Below are positions 25,030-34,841 of a DNA stretch of 64,000 nt, piece after piece. The translations under genes were made by a program, and so were the position numbers. The DNA is taken from the NCBI GenBank assembly GCA_021307315.1, contig JAJSPD010000030.1:248001-312000 (forward strand). The letters run 5' to 3'. Within the stretch, counting starts at the first letter, position 1, and the number at the start of each line of letters is the position of its first letter. The DNA is from Bisporella sp. PMI_857 (lineage: Eukaryota > Ascomycota > Leotiomycetes > Helotiales > Helotiaceae). The notes under the pieces were generated by a model that saw only the letters and a list, made by a program, of their open reading frames with translations, ran no database searches and was not told the origin of the DNA.

Positions 25030-25179
25030 TGTGATGGTCGTTGCTTTGGACAAGAGGGTGAAGGAATAAGCAGAAAACAAACGGGAGAAAAGGAAACAAA
25101 TGTTCATTAATAGTATACAACTTTTGAGACGCGCGGGGGAGCAAAAATATACCTTTCTAAACCGTCTCCATTACTGAGG

Positions 25180-25198
25180 AGCGGGGTTAGTCCCCGCT
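25180..25198. promoter_or_regulatory. Inverted pair of CreA-type sites upstream of the beta-glucosidase
   Basis: AGCGGGG-TTAGT-CCCCGCT is a perfect palindrome with 7-bp arms, 73 bases upstream of the longer possible start. GCGGGG fits the SYGGRG site of CreA, the carbon-catabolite repressor of ascomycetes. Repression by glucose would suit a beta-glucosidase gene. Confidence 0.55.
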
Positions 25199-25343
25199 GG
25201 AAGGGCAGCAAGGAGATGGATGTGTCCAAGGATTTGGTTGATCTATTTCTTGCTTGGTATTAATCTATCTAGCACTAAGATGGTAGCTGGCGAGAATCAA
25301 TACCCGTCATGATGCTATAAGTGCTAAAACTTACAATGCCATC

Positions 25344-25368
25344 GGAGCAAGTCCGTCTGTCCCCACCC
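25344..25368. promoter_or_regulatory. 25-bp motif, copy 1
   Basis: Shares 23 of 25 bases with 26806-26830, including the uninterrupted core AAGTCCGTCTGTCCCC. It includes CGG and CCG triplets and a CCCCAC (GTGGGG) CreA-type core. It lies 237-315 bases upstream of the beta-glucosidase start, depending on the ATG used. Confidence 0.6.
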
Positions 25369-26805
25369 TTGGCGATACCCACATGTAGCAGCCTAGATAG
25401 GATATTCGGGAGCAGGAAGAATGGCAAAGCTAGGGATGCAGATATGAATTCCATAATCGAGCTTATAAATGACTAATCGAGGCAGAGTTCATAATAGCAT
25501 GCAGACAATGGCTGACCGCACCTGGCACTATACAATTCGAAGTCTCACGCACTTCATCCACTTTTTCTCGTCGATGAACATGTCTATTGTCAGAGGAGAT
25601 AGCAAGGTCTTTACTCCGGATCTCCGAAGTTATAAGTCTCTGGAAGGCAAAGTTCAAGGGTGCAATCAAGTTCCTGGGTTAGAGATCCATTCTCCCCGCA
25701 TTCTCACTTACCGAACTTCTCAAATACGAGGGAGTAGTTTCCAGTAGTAGACTGATCATGCGCCCTAACATCTACCGAACATCCAGTCTCCTTGCACTTG
25801 GCGAATGGGCAAGAAGGTCCCGTTGTCTGATGCCTCTGTAGCTTAGTCCCTCGCAGTATTTTTCGTAGGGGCTTTATAAACAGGTTGAGTAGCTCCTATA
25901 GTAGTGGGGATGAGAACGAATAGTTCAGCCACAGGACGTACTGAATTCGTCGCGAATTTTGGCTATGCGCTGTTGATGTATGCTTCGTTTAGTGAAGCAT
26001 ACGGTCAATATTGAACTTTTGTTGGTGTTAATCTGGCGTTCTTCTGACACTTCAGGGTGCGTCATCACGATTTCCTTTGCTGCCATGTGTATTGTGATTT
26101 GTTCTGAGTTGTAAGAGTTCCAGATCTGCAAGTCTTGCGGTAAATTCGGAAGAGCGGAACACGTTTATGGCTTTTTACTTACCTACACTCATGATCAGGA
26201 CCGGGTGCGGACCACTGGCCGGCTGAGTCGTCATCACCTATCTCAAGTGGAATTGGATTTTCCTACTGCTCCTCACTTTCAAGCGTGTTATAAAGTTGCT
26301 ACTGGCCTTTATTTCTTGGCTGATGTCTCTCTTAGCTAGGGAATAGGAGCGAGGCGTTCATTTGCAAAAGATTTGACATATCAATAATCATGAAACTAAA
26401 GGGGCTGGGTTGTAGCTTTCTTCAGTTATTTTTTATAGTACGAGCATGACTTTACGCCAATCTGGAAGGATTTTACACGCTTCTGTACGTTGACCATGAG
26501 CAACTTCGTTGTTGTGTAGGAAATCTAATACGTCAAGTGGCGAGCTGGCGGCTCCCGAGCTCTAAAGCCATTGTTGACTTATCCATAATGTCATCCTTAG
26601 CGTCATGATATTAGCGTTTGACAGTGCTAAAAGCTAAGAAAATGCGGCTACCTCAGCAGTGGCACTCACGCCCAGTTGTGGAGCGAGGCGGCTCTCTACT
26701 CGCTCTCTCCACCTTCTCCAGACCTCTTCGCAGCTAGCAAAGAATTTACCTATAAATGCAGGATATCCCGCATACGGTACCATGGGAGAGGTAACTCGGC
26801 TAGGT

Positions 26806-26830
26806 GGAGTAAGTCCGTCTGTCCCCGCCC
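26806..26830. promoter_or_regulatory. 25-bp motif, copy 2
   Basis: Same orientation and core as 25344-25368, here with CCCCGC (GCGGGG). It ends 306 bases before the transporter ATG. Confidence 0.6.
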
Positions 26831-27135
26831 ACAAAGTTTGTGCCTTTTTAGACTTTAGATGTGGTCCGAGACACTTCCTGGGGGGGCAGGTACCGGGGAC
26901 CCCAAATCCCACAATAAAAAAATCTGGGGGCTCGTTTCATGCAAATAATGAGCACATTCAGATCTCGCATGTTCTAGGAGACCCGCTGACTTCTAGAAGG
27001 ATATCACCATCATATAAAGGCGTGAATGCTGGATGATCAGGGTAATCATCTCACTTGTGGTAGATTTTTCGAGTTTAATCCTGACCCCTCCGGCTTCGCT
27101 TCCTCGTTCTCGTCGACGTTGAGGTCAGCTTCAGC

Positions 27136-28602
27136 ATGCCTGGTGCGGTTCCTACTACCCGTCCTCTCCTCTCCGTGGAAGAGATTCTTGCAAAGGACAA
27201 GAGTTCTGTCTTTGCTTTGTCTACCTCCCTCATCCAGCTCTATGCCTTGCTCGCTCCAGCCTGCCTGGTCGTCTGCGCCACCAACGGCTACGATGGTTCA
27301 GTTCTCACCGGTCTTCAAGGTGTAGCCGCTTGGAAGGATCAGTTCGGCAAACCCACCGGTGCCTTGCTCGGCATCACCAGCGCTGCCTACCCTCTTGGCG
27401 CGATGCTTTCGACTCCGTTCTCTGCCTTCATCTCGGATCGTTTCGGACGTCGCTGGTCCGTTCTCGTCGGCAGCTTCATCATGATCCTTGGTGTTATCAT
27501 GCAGTGTGCCAGCACAACCATTGGGTTGTTTCTTGGCGGCCGGATTGTGGTTGGATTTGGCATCACTCTGGCGCTGACTGCGGCGCCTATTCTGATTTCC
27601 GAGCTTGCGCACCCTCGCCATCGAGTCCTCTTTGGCTCGCTCTACAACACGAGTTTCTACCTCGGCGCTTTGCTTGCTGGATGGGTTACTTTTGGAAGCT
27701 ATCGGATCCCCAGTGCTTGGGCCTGGCGTCTGCCAACACTGCTTCAGGCGGGTCCAGCAACGATTCAAATGATATTCATATGGTTCCTTGATGAATCCCC
27801 TCGATGGCTCTGCTACAAGGATCGTCATGAAGAAGCCTTTGATATGCTGGTCAAGCATCACGCCAGCGGGGATCGTGAGGACCCGCTTGTCCTTGCGGAA
27901 TACTTCGAGATGTCGGAAACTTTGAAGGCGGAGAGAGATTTCAAATCCCAAGGTCCAGCTCAGTTCCTCAAAACGCCAGCCAACCGCAAGCGCCTGGCGA
28001 TCCTCATCACGCTCGCCGTATTCGGTCAGTGGAGTGGCAACGGCCTCGTATCCTACTACCTAACCAAGATTCTATCCACCATCGGCATTACGACCCAGCG
28101 GGAGCAGACTATGCTCAATGGCACTATTAGCACGGTTAACTACGCAACCGCTCTGTTCGCTGCCGTCTTATCCACCAAAGTCGGACGTAGAACAATGTTC
28201 CTCTTTGGTAGCGTGGCCATGCTCGTGACTTTCTCTTCCTTGACGGCTAGTATCGCCGTTTACAACCAGACAAAGTCCAAAGCAGCAAGTCAGTCAGCTC
28301 TCGCTTTTATCTTCATCTACTACACGTCCTTCAATATCTGCTTGAACCCCCTGCTCTTCCTCTATCCTACCGAGATCCTCCCGTTCAGGCTTCGTGCCAT
28401 GGGTATGAGTATCCTGATTTTCTCATCCAAGGCAGCGTCCTTCTTCAATCAGTTCGTCAACCCGATCGGAATGGACGCCCTTGGTTGGAAGTACTATCTT
28501 GTCTATGTTGGCTGGTTGGTGGTCGAGGTGACTGTCTTTTACCTCATGTACCCCGAAACTAGAGGATACTCGCTTGAGAGAATTCAGGAGGCATTTGGCT
28601 AA
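27136..28602 (+). CDS. MFS sugar transporter, lactose/cellodextrin permease-like
   Basis: Plasma-membrane proton-coupled sugar importer of the major facilitator superfamily. It is a single exon of 488 residues with about 12 hydrophobic segments. Sugar-porter signatures are GYDGSVLTGLQ in the first helix, SDRFGRRWSVLVGS (loop 2-3), GGRIVVGFGITLA, WFLDESPRWL after helix 6, VGRRTMFLFGS (loop 8-9) and the C-terminal YPETRGYSLERI. The sequence around FNICLNPLLFLYPTEILPFR matches helix 10 of fungal lactose permease-type members. The neighbouring beta-glucosidase and the shared upstream motif suggest uptake of a beta-linked disaccharide, but the substrate is inference. Confidence 0.92.
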   Translation: MPGAVPTTRPLLSVEEILAKDKSSVFALSTSLIQLYALLAPACLVVCATNGYDGSVLTGLQGVAAWKDQFGKPTGALLGITSAAYPLGAMLSTPFSAFISDRFGRRWSVLVGSFIMILGVIMQCASTTIGLFLGGRIVVGFGITLALTAAPILISELAHPRHRVLFGSLYNTSFYLGALLAGWVTFGSYRIPSAWAWRLPTLLQAGPATIQMIFIWFLDESPRWLCYKDRHEEAFDMLVKHHASGDREDPLVLAEYFEMSETLKAERDFKSQGPAQFLKTPANRKRLAILITLAVFGQWSGNGLVSYYLTKILSTIGITTQREQTMLNGTISTVNYATALFAAVLSTKVGRRTMFLFGSVAMLVTFSSLTASIAVYNQTKSKAASQSALAFIFIYYTSFNICLNPLLFLYPTEILPFRLRAMGMSILIFSSKAASFFNQFVNPIGMDALGWKYYLVYVGWLVVEVTVFYLMYPETRGYSLERIQEAFG

Positions 28603-28985
28603 GATATCAGGTACGATGGCATAGATGAGGAGGGTGAAGTCGTTGCTGCAGAGAAATCGGGAACACATGTGGAAATAAAATGAATGCGAATTTACGAGCG
28701 GGTTGAAAGTCAGCTATTCCACCATGCGAAAGCGAAAGTTTTGATGGGCGTATGCAGATGGAATATGAGTCAGCTCGCTGAGAGTTCATGTTTGGACAAA
28801 GTGACAAATTATCTGCAAAATTTCCTTCATGGCTATCAATTGTTGGCGGGTTGAGTTCATTACAAATGCGGCAAATTCAGGTGTTGGATAGATCGTTTAG
28901 CCAGTGTCTTAAAAATGATGTTCGCTAGTGGGCCAGATAGCAAAACATGTGACGCATCTAAACATTCGTTGGTCGGCTATAAGAC

Positions 28986-29019
28986 CGGGTCGGATTCGGA
29001 CGGATCGGCAACGCATCGG
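28986..29019. promoter_or_regulatory. Cluster of six same-strand CGG triplets
   Basis: CGG starts at 28986, 28991, 28997, 29001, 29006 and 29017, all on the plus strand. CGG is the half-site read by Zn2Cys6 proteins. It lies about 540 bases before the carboxylesterase start. Confidence 0.35.
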
Positions 29020-29440
29020 ATACTAACACAACCTTTCCACATTTGTTACAATAGTTCCATCCAAGCCACACTTAATAACAACCATATCCCTTTAAATGAC
29101 AAACGGAAGCGAGGATTTCATGGCTTATACGGCCTAAGTACTGATGACGCTATATTGGATCTGCAGAAACACTTTATCCAGCGGTGGGGGCTCTCGGTTA
29201 TAGGACTGGATACTGCCTAAATACGTGAGGGGAGAAATCTCTCTGAACCAGATCTCTACCATGTTTATTTTCCTCAAATGCAATTAAGCTTTTTTAGTTC
29301 TATGAAGGTACCATCCCCCGTGTCTAGTGATGGAAGCTTGTCCGATGGCGGTGTCCAGACTTCCCCTGGGACCTCGGGGCTGGAATTATTCCGGGTTGCC
29401 CTGATAATCTAGATCCATTTTCCCTCCCGGTGGGCTATCA

Positions 29441-29464
29441 ACGGAGCGGATAATCACACTCCGT
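29441..29464. promoter_or_regulatory. Inverted repeat ACGGAG-N12-CTCCGT
   Basis: Perfect 6-bp arms with CGGAG half-sites, like those bound by Gal4-type zinc-cluster dimers but with a wider spacer. It lies 90 bases upstream of the carboxylesterase ATG. Confidence 0.45.
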
Positions 29465-29553
29465 GATGAGGGGGGAGATTGGTCCGCTAAAGAGCAATAT
29501 ATCAAGAGTGAAACTCTCTTGGTATCGTTTTTTTGCAACCTTATGCCCTAGTC

Positions 29554-31751
29554 ATGCTGTCGATATCGATTCTCCAGGTGCTGCTGATCTGTTTGAAGTA
29601 TGCCTCTGCTGCAAGCCTCTCTAATGCGAAGACATCTCTGACCTTGCTCTATCAAAATAACCTCAATGCAACTGATGATATCAATCACGTTGGTTTTATT
29701 CTACTGGATCCGGTCAACCAGAAAGATGCATCTGCGGCATGTACAGCAGTTGGTGAGGCTTTGATATCAAAGGCAACACTACAAGCACATAAGCCGGACT
29801 TCGTCCACTCTCTCTCATATGCCGAATACGCCGGACGGGTCGCGCCTTCACAATCGTATTTCATAGAAAATGGAGTGGTTACCTTCTCGGGGCAATTAAA
29901 CACGCTAACTGTTCTCCCCATCGATTCCAGGAACGCCAGACTCCCGGCCTTGTGCACACAATCTAGCACCTCACCTGGATCGACCTCAAAGCAGGTTGAG
30001 GTCGCGTCAACTGGGAATACGTTTGTCGGGTACAGGGACAAGAAATCATTTCGCTTTCTGGGTATTCGGTATGCAGAGCCTCCGAAGAGATTTGACTATT
30101 CTGTTGCGTATGCTGGGAAAGGTGAAGTTGTTAATGCTACGATCTATGGAGCGCCATGCACAGGCGCAGAAGATTGCCTATTTCTCAATATTCAGACACC
30201 TTATATTCCAAAACAAGGTTCAACGAAGGAGCTGAGGCCCGTTTTGTTTTGGAGTAAGTTGCTTTCAGAATTAGTGTCAGTCCTTCTTCAGCTTCTGGAT
30301 AGACTCAAATTATACTATATGTTTGTGCGATTAATATTTGCTCCAAATTTCGCTAATACGAAATATCTACAGTTCATGGCGGTGGCTTTGTAAATGGCGA
30401 GGGGTCCGACCCTATGAGCGATGGCGATAACCTGGCGTCTAGAGAAGACATTGTGGTTGTGACAATCAACTACCGATTGGGGGCTTTTGGCTTCTTGGCT
30501 GTCCCTGGGACCAACATCAGGGGAAATTTTGGAATTGCGGATCAAATTAATGCTCTCGAGGTAAGTTAAATACGTCATCATGCGCTGCTTGGCTGAATCA
30601 GATAGTGGACAATCAAAAATATTGCTTCTTTTGGTGGTGATCCTAAGAAAATCACCATCAGTGGCGAAAGTGCCGGAGCAGGCTCTGTGAGAACTTTGCT
30701 GGGCTCGCCTCCTGCAAAAGGTAAATTCCAAGCGGCGGTTGCGATGTCGAATCTTGGTGGTGGAATTGGTTTGGGCTTGAGTGGCAACTATGCCACGACA
30801 TATAGCTCCTATCTCACCATTGAAGAGGCGTATGCCAGAGGAGGCAAGGACCTCTTTGTAAGAGCCGGATGTGCTCAGTCATCTGTAGACGCTCAGATTG
30901 CATGCTTGAAACAAGTTCCAGCTGCAACACTCAGAGGGTTGTCAAATAATGCCCGTTTTGTCGTGCAAGATGGACACTATGTTAACACCGAGCAGCTCGA
31001 CTTGGTCAACGGTACTGCCGCCCATGTTCCGGTCATCTTTGGCATCACAGCCGACGACGGTGCCTCATTCATCACCTACCCAAAAACCCCTGTCACATCG
31101 CATCTACAAGGCATCCAAACAGCGATGGGAATAGCAGCCGTGTACGCACAAAGAATCATAGACAGTGGACTCTTCCCGTTATATGACACCGGGAACTTGA
31201 CCCTTGATTCCTTCAACGTCTCATCTCGCGTAATAACAGATAACGGATTTCGCTGTATTGACCAAGCTACCGTGTACACCGCCGCCAAAAAAGGCGCATT
31301 TCCAGCATCGTACTACTATCAAATGGAACGAACGGCTCTCGGTTGGGATCCCAATAATCTCGGTGGACCTCCGCCGAGCCCCGGATATCCAAATGGAAAT
31401 CCCAATCTACCATATTTCAAGCTCCATGGCAATGATATGCCGTGGCTATTTGGAAATCTGCAGCTCTTGAGAGATGATAATGATTTATATTCCATCCAGC
31501 TTACGACGGCATACTTTGGAGCTTTCGTGAAGACGGGACAGCCGAACCCTCCGGAGCGCTACCTACATGCCAGGGGGTATGAAAGTGCGTTGAAGGCGGT
31601 GAAGGAGACGGGGCCTTGGAGACCGGTAGGAGACGAGCGAGGACCGATCAGGTTACTGGATTATCCTTCTGCTGCAAGTGCGTTTATAGATGTGCCGCAG
31701 TGTGCGTTCCTGAACTACTCGCTGTCTTACTATCTTGACGGTGGCAACTGA
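29554..31751 (+). CDS. Secreted carboxylesterase, type B (alpha/beta hydrolase)
   Basis: Hydrolyses esters; the natural substrate is unknown. Exons 29554-30253, 30373-30560 and 30606-31751 give 677 residues. The start is the ATG at 29554, MLSISILQVLLICLKYASAA, a signal peptide. Residues ~25-150 form an N-terminal extension (LTLLYQNNLNATDD; HVGFILLDPV) that I recall from one fungal carboxylesterase subgroup. The hydrolase follows: FRFLGIRYAEPP, EDCLFLNIQTP, HGGGF at 235 (oxyanion hole), TINYRLGAFGFL and GESAGAGSV with catalytic Ser318. The likely catalytic His is His570 in LHGNDMPWLFG. The acid residue is not certain. It is in the same orientation as the sugar transporter. Confidence 0.9.
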
Positions 31752-33218
31752 GTGCCCGTCTGTGTAGATCAGACACTCAAGTCCGATCATGGCGCCTTTA
31801 GAAATAATTAAGTTTGAAATTTTACAAGGCTTCCGGAACTCATTCTAAGTTTGCGGTGGAATTAGTTGTTGTTTGCAATCGGCTCAGATTGAGTTACACC
31901 ATTATATTTGCATAGCACATGACCCCGTCAGCCAACCGTAGTAGCAATCCTAGGAAGGTAGCAAGCTATCCAGCCCTCAGCCCCTCCACGAATAATAGTA
32001 ATATGCAACACGTATACTCCCACTGTTCAACATACCCCCAGGCAATATCGGTATCTAATCAACTAAGCCGATTGTCCTACCGACGTCTAGTCGGCGACAC
32101 AGTCATCTCATAAATGCCCAAGGGCCACAGATGCCGCAGCAATGAGACTCAATAGAACAGCCTCCAACAACGCTAAATGTATATGCCGAGTTTTGCCCTT
32201 TATCGGACTCCTCAAGAAAGCAATTAAATGACAAGGTTGAATTCGGCTTGTTTTGCCTCGTATGCCAGTCAATCCAGTATTTTATTCGAAGGCATCGCCT
32301 TGGGATAAACCAGAATTTGTTTGGCGGATCTTTACCCCATCACAGATCAGTTTTAGATCTCAGAATATTTATTTGCAAGAGATTCTCACTCCGTTGTTGG
32401 GCGGCGCCTATCAGTAGCTTCGGGACGATTGATTGTCTTAGAAGAGAGTATAGAATACTTAGGTCATTGTACTGGATGGATAAATGCCTATAGACTTTGA
32501 ATAGGTATTCTGATAGACGAACTTTTGTGGTTTTAACGTCACAGAGACTCGAAAGGAAAGCAATGTTTTGGTCGGCGTGGCCCTTACCAAGTCTTGGGCG
32601 GGTTTCACAGGAGCTGTTCATTCGATTAGCTTTAGCATAGAGACGTTCCGGGAAAGCGACGGACGAATTGTATCGAATTACGGAATTGGCAAAAGCTCAG
32701 TGACGAAGAGTCCACTCGCAATCTCTGTTACAAGCATCATCATTGAATAAAGAGTTAATAACGGAGAGGTTCAAACTATGACTCGGCTCCCAGTGGCTGT
32801 AACCATTAAACTGATATACCAACTGGACCCCCAGAGTTCTTAAACTTATAATATTGGCAGTGGATATGCCTTCTCGGCAGAACATTCTCAACATAAATGG
32901 ATTTGCGCCATCAAAGTCATCTGCGCTGCAGGGAGCGTATGAACGAGTAGAGTTAGTGAGGGGTGTTGTTGTAGCAAGTCAAAGAATAGTAGATATGCTG
33001 AGCACAGCAGCTCAGACGGAGGCCCTCATTGTATGATTATATTTACATATATGGCGTACACCAGCTTTCCAAAGAATAAGGTTGGTCTGAAGCGGGAACA
33101 CCCGCACGACTAGCCAAAAGCAAGTCTTCAATGTAAGCTAAGCTGCATTCAGCTAAGTGCACAAATTTCTACAACTCGAAGCCTCACGTGAAGCGACCTT
33201 AAATTCTTCCCACGCAAA
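31752..33218. other. 1.5-kb intergenic region, no gene seen
   Basis: Separates the accessory block from the housekeeping block. Small open frames on both strands have no domain. No tRNA or clear repeat was seen. Confidence 0.4.
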
Positions 33219-34355
33219 ATGTCCGGATTCAGCTTCTCCTTCTCGGGTGATGACATAGAGGAATCGTCTGTAAATGATCCAGACCCCGAGCCTCTCTCTA
33301 CCTACAAAACCCACGCTGCAGAAACCGGGAGCCTTCGACGTGCCCCGGCGCCTGCTTTCCCGATTGCTGGTCAGGCTTTATTGGCGCCAGAAAGCCATGA
33401 TTTCGAATCTATGATTAAGGCATTGCCATCCAAGATCTCGTATGGCATGTTGGCGGTCACTCTAGATGATGGGAGCCAGATCTCGATTCCGAGGAGAGAG
33501 CTGTGGGATGTGAGGTTACAGCTTATGGCTGAGGATGATGATGAAGGTCTGAAGAATTTGGGACAGGATGACGTGAAGACTGGTGTTTATGAGGGAGGGT
33601 TCAAGAGCTGGGAGAGTTCGGTGGATGTGGTGAAAGTGCTCCATGGACGAAGAGAGAGCTTCCTGGGCGAGCAGTTGAGAGTTTTGGAGGTATGTTCTTG
33701 CTGATTCAGAGTCTTCACGTGTGGCTTATGTACTGACATTTCCTAGCTTGGCTGTGGAACTGCTCTACCGTCATTAGCGCTTTTTCAATGGTTGCTAGAA
33801 ATATCCTTATCCGGCAAAGCTGGACCAACTTCGGGATTGGATCTTGGACTGGCGGACTACAATCCTACCGTCCTGCAACTTGTCACGCTACCAAACCTTC
33901 TTCTATCCTGGGCTCAAGTCACCAGATCGGAGACTTGGGAGGTAGAAGGAGACCTCGAAATTGATGAAGCTCTTGTCCAAGAATTTTTAACCTCTCTCGA
34001 GTCTTCTCGCATCACTGTCTCTTTCTTCTCCGGTGCATGGAGTACCGAATTCTCACGTCTCGTTGTCTTAAATATGGGGACAGAGCCCTCTCGTCTTACA
34101 ATCATCGGTGCAGAGACTATATATTCGCCAGCTGCTCTCAAGTCATTCGCGGATACCCTTGCAGAACTACTACAAACATTACCGGCTGGCGAGAAGTCTT
34201 CTTTGGTAGCTGCTAAGAAAGTCTATTTCGGAGTCGGAGGATCGATGGAAGATTTCTGCGATAGTATGAGAGCCAAAGGGTTTGTAGTTGAACAGATCCG
34301 AGAAGAGTCTAATGGGGTGCGACGAGCTGTGGTAGAAGTGAAATCGCTAACATGA
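33219..34355 (+). CDS. HPM1: Histidine protein methyltransferase, HPM1/METTL18 family
   Basis: SAM-dependent enzyme that methylates a histidine of ribosomal protein Rpl3 in yeast. Exons 33219-33689 and 33747-34355 (57-nt intron) give 359 residues. Features: an N-terminal region starting MSGFSFSFSGDDIEES, typical of the family, then VYEGGFKSWESSVDVVKVL near residue 123. LGCGTALPSLALF (motif I, SAM binding) begins at residue 158 directly after the intron. ADYNPTVLQLVTLPNLLLSW (acidic loop and post-I) follows, then FFSGAW and IGAETIYSP. The C-terminal ESNGVRRAVVEVKS is the usual beta-strand end. Confidence 0.9.
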
Positions 34356-34841
34356 GATAACCTAATGGCGTAGTTGCTATTATCCGACACAGGCTATGGT
34401 ATCACGACATACATGACAGTTGTCACCTGTTGCATACCGCAACTGTGACTTCTTGAATTCTGAACTCCCGCAGAGTCTACTCATTGATTCAGCGAAAGGT
34501 AACTCATGGCGGACGGAGCCTGAAGAATTAGATATTGCGGTTACGCTCCAGCGGACTTCTTGCAGATGTGCAGAAGCTAGTCGATATTCACGTAGAAGAA
34601 GACTGTGATCAGGATCTAGCTGGATCAACGGAAATAAGGACATCCCCATCAAAGACCTGATGTACCAGCAGATTTTGACACTGCGATTCAAGATGGCAAG
34701 TGAATATGCGCTTCATGTTCAGAATCCATGATCAAATACTGAATGCAAAGGCAGCATTACCCAACTTAGCAATAAATGTTTCAGGACTCAATATACAGCA
34801 GCATCTCTTCATTTGGTCTATGGATGCTTCACGCAATGTCA
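34356..34841. other. Convergent 3' intergenic region between HPM1 and NOP12
   Basis: 486 bases holding both 3' ends. No gene or repeat seen. Confidence 0.4.

Larger units (their letters stand above)
25108..27135. other. 2-kb divergent intergenic region between the beta-glucosidase and the sugar transporter
   Basis: No gene seen. It contains a CreA-like palindrome (25180-25198) and two copies of a 25-bp motif (25344-25368 and 26806-26830). The open frames at 26634-27036 on both strands overlap promoter sequence and have no domain. Confidence 0.5.
28603..29553. other. Intergenic with CGG clusters
   Basis: No gene is supported; the open frame at 28915-29220 overlaps a CGG-rich promoter-like stretch. 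Candidate operator sequences are listed separately. Confidence 0.4.

Noticed and set aside
27298..27951. 217-codon minus-strand frame
   Set aside because: Antisense shadow of the MFS sugar transporter, caused by codon bias in the real gene; Arg-rich without domains.
28915..29220. 101-codon plus-strand frame before the carboxylesterase
   Set aside because: No domain or homology pattern, and it overlaps CGG-rich promoter sequence.
9149..31751. A secondary-metabolite gene cluster
   Set aside because: No polyketide synthase, NRPS, terpene synthase or similar core enzyme; the mix of primary and cell-wall genes does not fit.
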